DNA of 64,000 nt from Ficedula albicollis (Eukaryota > Chordata > Aves > Passeriformes > Muscicapidae), in assembly GCF_000247815.1 (NCBI RefSeq), contig NC_021678.1:5495026-5559025 (forward strand). The letters are read 5' to 3'. Positions within the stretch are counted from its first letter, which is position 1. The number at the start of each line of letters is the position of its first letter. Shown here in pieces: positions 58,134 through 64,000 of the stretch. Both the position numbers and the translations under genes were made by a program. Below the pieces are notes generated by a model. It did no database searches, was not told the DNA's origin, and saw only the letters and a program-made list of their open reading frames with translations.

Positions 58134-60590
58134 ACATAGGTTGGCTGTGTCTTGTGTCTGTGAAATTCCAATGGTAGCATTGCAAAAGTAATTGCTAACA
58201 GAAGTCTTACAGCATTTACTTGGAGAACTCCTAAGACACTTAATGACTTCCATCATGTTAAGATACTTAAAGAGGTAGGATTTTAGTTATCGAAAGGCAA
58301 GGATGTGGACTTTACTTTGGAATACCTGCATAATGCTCTACCTGTGCCTAAGTGGCAATTTGTGAAACGTTTTGCATCTGCACAAAAAGTTGTTCCACTT
58401 GATCTCTGTGTCTGTCAATCGCAGAAGAACAAAACTTCTTCAAGGGGTCTAAAGACTACTAATTCAGTATTAAAATATTAGACCTGGATCTTATTTCCTG
58501 AAAAAAAAAATCTCATTGCAGTCCTTTATTGCCATTTTTCTAATTCTTCCACTGCACTTTCAACCTCCCAGAGTCCAAGGGGTTTGTGAATTGCACTTAG
58601 AAGCACTATGGAACTAGGGTGCATTCCTGGACAAGCAACAAAAGTCTGTCCCCTGCAGAAGCATTGCTAGGCTAGAAGACTGCATGGCTGATACTTCTGC
58701 TTGCAAAGAGAGCAGTTTCCTTCAGTAAAGAAAGTTGTCAGAATGTAGTAGAAGATAAAGTAATAAATGTTTTCAGTTTTGTTTTTTTTTTTCTCCTGAC
58801 AATCCTAATTTGAGAAGTTGCTTCCTTGAATTGCTTTTGTTGGTCAGGCAAATTTCCTTAGCTGTTCAAGTCTCTACTCTCTCTGGTTTAGCAGTCATGT
58901 TGGAGGTTTTCATCTTAAGCTTAAAGAGGCTGGTCAAAATCATCTTTCTTTTCAGATGGGCCCATTTAAATCACAATGGATATGTTTTTCAAAATTTTCT
59001 AGTTTTAGATGGGGTTAGGCATGCCTAATGTAAATTTAGATTACTAATGAGTCTGCCTTTGCCTCATGTTGGTCTTGCAGTCAAGTACTTAGTTTCCTAT
59101 CTCAGAAATCTTTGTGTTCTTCACAGCTGAAAAGTCAATTTTTGCTTGGTGTCTGTTAGTTCAGAGCCCAGTTACACTTTCCCCGTGACTGGAATACATA
59201 AGCTATTCTCTGCATGTAACACGCAAATACCTCTTAAGTCTGTAGGCACAAAATCAGGTAGAAGAGCTCTTGAAAATGCATCTGGTCTCAAATGAGGAAC
59301 TTCATTTTTTATTTTTTTGTAACCATAAGTTATGGAATTAGTTTGATGGTAAAAGTTTTGTTTACAGTGTGTCCTTAGCTCTTGCTTTGAAATGTGCCGG
59401 TAAATATAAAAATCAAACTACTCATTGTATTAATCACAGGTGAATCTAGTTTGGCCTTTTGCAAATGGCAATACATTCAGTGCTAGCTGAAGATAGGAAT
59501 GGTGATCTTGAGAAAGCTATTTGTTCACAAAAATCATAGAACTGGCTCTGTATGCCCTCTGCCCAGCCATGGCCTACAGAAACCTGAAACAATAAGATAC
59601 TGGGGACTCTGTGCTTGAACCACCTTCCCTGTAAACTAATGTTACGGAGATGATGAAGTTCAACTCTTTGAAGGTTTTGCATGGTTCTGAAAGGTGAAAA
59701 TATCGTTGCAGGCTGTGATCCACGTCATCTGCTGCAGGTATTCACTTCATTTGTATTTCAGAGCACTTAGAGTTGGAGCCTCATGAGGCCAGCCTGGATT
59801 TCATCTGGGCAGTCTGGGTATCTGTGTGCTTTTGAAGTACTTGGGTTAGAGAGAAACCTGGACCATTAAAGGTCTCTGTATAAAGGACTCAGAGCCAGTC
59901 CTTTTAAGGAGGAAGGACTGCTAACCCCCTTTGCCCATGCTTGGGCATGGCAGTGATGCCTGTGACCCACTGTCCTAGCTGAGTCTCAAGGTAGAAGAGC
60001 TGTGACTTTGCCTATTCAAGCATCTTAACAGTTCTAGGTGGGACCTTGTCTTTCTTTAGGAGTACTTGGGAGAACATGCACACACCACTTGCATCCTAGA
60101 TTAGGCAGGCAAATTCTCTGCATATGTAGCTGGAGAAAGATGCCCTCAGAGTACAATTTATGGCGTTTAAGTCAGATGCTTGAAATTAGACAGTCTGCAG
60201 GCACCCTCTGTCCGTATTTTGTATACTAATCTGAAAATCTGTATGGTAGGAATCTAATGCTTCCTAAGCCTGTGGGCAAGGCTGCCTGAATGATCCACTG
60301 CAGGGAAACTCACTCACAAATACACTGTGTTGTCTTTCATCAGCTCTGCCAGGGATTTGTGAAGTTTGCTGTCCCTGCATCTCTGGCTTTCTCAGTTATG
60401 CAGTCGTCAGAACTGCTGCCCAAACAGGACTGGTTTGCTTATCATCTTACAGGATGCAGAAAAGCAAAATTTTGCCTGTAATTATTTACACAGGGTTTTC
60501 CTCAGCAGTTAGGAGTTTTTGCTCAGCTTAGAGAGTTTGCTATTAAGTTGCAATGTGAGATGTAACCAGAAGTATGACATTGATCACCAT

Positions 60591-61330
60591 CTGTTGAAAC
60601 CAGGTAGAGCAGTGCTCTTTATCTCTTCCACGATCCATCCCTCATAACTCCGGAGTGGGGGCAGGGGTGCTCTGTTAATAGGCCAGTTGTTAAAACCAAG
60701 TAAGGCAGTTTTCTTTATCTCTTCCACCATCTATCCTCTGTCCAAGGAGATATCTTCTGTTAATGTGGCCATTGAGTCTCACTGCGTGACTGATAAAATT
60801 ACATCATCCCATTGTGAGATACTCCTTGCGTGACTGATAATATTACATCATCCCATTGTGAGATACTCCACCCAGGGGGAGGAGCCAAGCATTTCCTACT
60901 TAGATAAAACCTGAGATTTGGAGCCCTGGAGCAGCCTTTCTCCACTAGATTCCCAGAGGAAAACCAGACCCATCTACACCATCACTAGACCTTCAAAAGA
61001 AAACTGCACCCTTCTACAAGATCATTGCTTCAACAGAACCATATCTGTCACTCCAGGAAAACTGCAACCACCACTTAATCAGACTGCTACTAGTACCCTG
61101 ATCAGCAGGGTGTCAGGTTGTATTGTGACTCTGTCAGTGTTTTTTTGTACAACTGCATTTTAATTTTAATTTTCCTAGAAAAGAACTGTTATTCCTATTA
61201 ACATATTTTTGCCTGAGAGCCCCTTAATTTCAAAATTATAATAATTTGGAGGGAGGGGGGTTTACATTTTCCAGTACAAGGGAGGCTCCTGCCTTCCTTC
61301 GTAGACACTTGCCTTTTCAAACCAAACAGG
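60591..61330 (+). mobile_element. Passerine-type solo LTR (ERVL-like)
   Basis: The sequence resembles a common songbird endogenous retrovirus LTR, by recall: TGTTGAAACCAGG at the left, a TATA-like AGATAAAACC at 60902, a segment GTGTCAGGTTGTATTGTGAC, and the end region GCCCCTTAATTTCAAAATTA and GGAGGGAGGGGGGTTTACAT. No retroviral coding sequence adjoins it. Internal duplications (about 96 bp near 60593/60689 and 44 bp at 60783) and a 309-bp tandem duplication of its 3' part distort it. Exact ends and target-site duplication are not resolved; the right end could be near AAACCAAACA. Confidence 0.7.
60783..60870. repeat. 44-bp tandem duplication within the LTR
   Basis: Units 60783-60826 and 60827-60870 share TGCGTGACTGATAA and ATTACATCATCCCATTGTGA. 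They differ at about one position in the aligned core. Confidence 0.93.
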
Positions 61331-61675
61331 TATGACACTACTGACTTTGGTTTGAGTACCTAATTCAAACTGCAACCACCACTTAATCAGACTGCTACTA
61401 GTACCCTGACCAGCAGGGTGTCAGGTTGTATTGTGACTCTGTCAGTGTTTTTTTGTACAACTGCATTTTAATTTTAATTTTCCTAGAAAAGAACTGTTAT
61501 TCCTATTAACATATTTTTGCCTGAGAGCCCCTTAATTTCAAAATTATAATAATTTGGAGGGAGGGGGGTTTACATTTTCCAGTACAAGGGAGGCTCCTGC
61601 CTTCCTTCGTAGACACTTGCCTTTTCAAACCAAACAGGTATGACACTACTGACTTTGGTTTGAGTACCTAATTCT
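61058..61675. repeat. 309-bp tandem duplication covering the LTR 3' part
   Basis: Unit 1 (61058-61366) and unit 2 (61367-61675) start AAACTGCAACCACCACTTAA and end TTTGAGTACCTAATTC. By eye only one substitution separates them (CCTGATCAGC against CCTGACCAGC). The unit includes the LTR 3' region and about 35 bases of flank, so it formed after the insertion. Confidence 0.96.
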
Positions 61676-64000
61676 GTGTAAAAGGAACAGAAGTATTTTG
61701 TGCACTTTGTGCACTTTGGTGCATTTTTAAATGTTGCTTCTTTGCTTCTTCTTAAGGTAAAACTGCAAAATGACCTTTGAAACTTGAACAAAGCAGAGTA
61801 AGATACGGAGTAATGCATTCTGAGTAAAAGTTAGACTAAAATTCTTTAATCAAAGTCCACAGTGTATCATAAACTTAAATAGCGCTCTTTGGAAAGCAAG
61901 CCATGAGCAAGTCTTTCAAATTATTTTAATGACTTGCATAGGAAAGTACATACCTATACTTGTAGTTATTTTCTCTGATAGCATCTCAACTTCCACAGTC
62001 TGTGTATCTGTGTAATAAACATGAATAGATGCTTGCAAAGGGACATCGCACCACAAATATCCTTTTCCTTTTTATGAGGTTTAGATAGACACATTCTTGT
62101 CCAAACCATTAAAAGCTGAGCTCAGGCAGTCAACAACTTAAAACATACATTGCATTGCTTTTAACGTCTTGTTCTGAGTCTCCTGGGTATGTTTAGCAAA
62201 GGTTGGTGCCAGCTGGCAGATTGCTGGTGAGGCTGAATACATGAGGCTTCTGCTTTTGCAGTGTCATTGCAGCTCTGCAGCTCCACAATTCCTTCACTCA
62301 TTTTTCTAATTTCTGTAATTCAAGACAGTTGCTTTGCATGCACCTTCACTTGAGTTTGCCAGGAGTGCTTTTCTTCATCAAACCTCACCTTTGCTGCAAA
62401 TTTTTATGGCAGGATTTTTAAAAATTTCATATTAAATCAAATTTGTGGAACTAGTTGTTTTTTTCTGCCCCTCACTAATTGCTTTTACGTTAGTCTCACT
62501 AGTCCATAAGTGCCAGTAGTCTCTGAGATACTAGATCTCATTTAATTTCCAAAGAAGCAGAAGAGAGCTAAAACAAGAAAATGTCACAGCATAAACAGAC
62601 AACAGAAGGGAAGAAAAAACGAAATAAAACAGTTTTATCCTCCTACTTTACATTCATTCACTCAGCCATATCACATGTAACATCAGAGCGTTCTCATCTT
62701 TTGAAACTTGACTTATCACTCAAGAAGAGTGACAAGTTGATCTGCCTTCATGTACATAATTGTGCAAATGTCACAGAGTCTGAGGAGAGAGGATTGTCAT
62801 CCTGCCCGGTAACCATTACAGGTTTAAAGGTTAGTAGAGGCAGTCAACATTATTTCAACATTTTTCCCCAGAAATGGGAATATAAATCAAAGATGATTTT
62901 TTTGGTTTTGGGTTTGTTTTTGTTTTAAGAATGACATTTAGCACAGTATATTTAAAAAAAAATACAGGATAAGAGCATTGGAACTATGGAAATACTTTGT
63001 TGAATTTTTTTTTTAAGGTTACTTTTTTAGTCCAAGTGACTTTTCATTTAGGAATTCAAATTGATTTTAAAAAAATCAAAGTGAAATGTTTAAAAATCTT
63101 GAAGGATTTATCTTGAAGGATTTTGATTGACTTAATCAGTGTTGTATCTGTATCTCCATTTGTGGGAAGTTCCATCTTTTTATTCTGATTCCATTGTTTT
63201 CTAAAAATAGAAGGCATATTGAAGAAACTTGGGTATTGTAATTTGAGCTATTGAGAGGAAGAGTTAATACTCTTGAAATTGTATTACCCCATTTACTTGA
63301 ACAGGTAGCAAAAAAACTTAAGATTTTGCACAAATTCTATCTAGTTCGTAGGAGTACTTAGTTAAAAAAATCTTAGGTTATGTATATAGGGAATTTCACT
63401 GAGAAAAGAAGAGATCAAAGAATCAGAAGGTAATTTCCTTGTTTAATCACAAGTCCCTTTCAGCCAGTGCTACCTCAAAATTTTTATCTTTTTGAAAGGT
63501 TCTTCCAGTAGCTTCCCAGGTTTGGGAAGCAGATTTGGATTTACTCTTAAGTAGTGGGATAAGCTTTATTGTTTCCTATTGGCTAAGTTAAACACTGATC
63601 TGTTTTATCTATCCCAATCCTAGTTAGCCTAACTCCACAGTTATGTGAGACCCTAGGTTAAAAATATGTAGCTTAGGATCACCATTTTGAAGAATAATAT
63701 TTATTTAAACTTGACAAACGCACTAGAACTTAAGATTTCAATCCTTGCCTTTTATAAATCAATAGTAGTAGCAATCTTTTTACAGTTAAAAAACTGTGCT
63801 GTTCAAAGAAAAAAGATTCTATTCAAAACCAAATGTGAGGTAAAAAATGTAAGATGTTGTCCATTTTAGATATTAAGTACTGCACATTTCATTATTGAAA
63901 TCTTGTGTTGTTTTCATTCAAAAAATATGTCAAGATTTTGGGATTTTGCTTACATTTGAGACAGAAACTGTTTTAAAATCTTATATTCCCTCAACATGGA
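61676..64000. other. Intergenic DNA to the window end
   Basis: AT-rich unique DNA with short A/T runs. I recognise no gene, RNA or transposon. The 115-codon ORF at 62581-62928 has no domain features. Confidence 0.5.

Larger units (their letters stand above)
53105..60590. other. Intergenic DNA, gene-free
   Basis: No gene or well-marked transposon was recognised. Present are a diverged 57-58 bp periodic repeat near 55640-55770, an 18-bp duplication at 58098-58133 and short A/T runs (56083, 58499, 58781). ORFs of up to 126 codons show no domain. Confidence 0.45.

Noticed and set aside
60918..61163. 81-codon ORF inside the LTR
   Set aside because: It lies in the U3/R/U5-type part of a non-coding LTR and has no retroviral domain.

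Overview
The window is nuclear DNA from a bird. The coding exons are interrupted by GT-AG introns, CR1 LINE fragments are scattered through it, and an LTR near 60.6-61.3 kb resembles passerine endogenous retrovirus LTRs, so a songbird is the best guess (inference). All calls are by eye, with no database search.

Two protein-coding genes are present, tail to tail. (1) Positions 944-14184, plus strand: the last ten coding exons of JMJD1C (KDM3C), 514 codons. They cover the region before the JmjC domain and the whole JmjC fold, and end at a TGA at 14182-14184. Upstream exons lie outside the window. (2) Positions 21807-34822, minus strand: the complete NRBF2 gene, four coding exons and about 290 residues. 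It encodes the autophagy regulator of the ATG14-BECN1-VPS34 lipid kinase complex, and its CpG-island promoter lies at about 34.4-35.05 kb. All splice junctions are GT-AG and the phases close across both genes. The JMJD1C-NRBF2 convergent arrangement matches the arrangement known in other vertebrates.

Layout: 1-0.5 kb, a CR1 element in a JMJD1C intron; 0.9-14.2 kb, JMJD1C exons; 14.2-15.0 kb, its probable 3' UTR; 15-21 kb, intergenic DNA plus the probable NRBF2 3' UTR; 21.8-34.8 kb, NRBF2 with a 9.9 kb first intron; 34.4-35.05 kb, the NRBF2 CpG island with a 54-G homopolymer; 35.1-35.3 kb, a three-copy repeat carrying GATA-like sites; 35.3-64 kb, a gene-poor flank with CR1 fragments, two probable solo LTRs, simple repeats and AT-rich unique DNA that may hold conserved regulatory elements.

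The most unusual property is the number of young, head-to-tail tandem duplications. At least fifteen have units of 31-575 bp, mostly two copies and often 94-99% identical or better, spread across introns, intergenic DNA and transposons. None touches an exon. They could reflect a real local mutational process or false duplications in the assembly; raw reads would decide. I found no convincing new protein system, RNA gene, CRISPR or tRNA.
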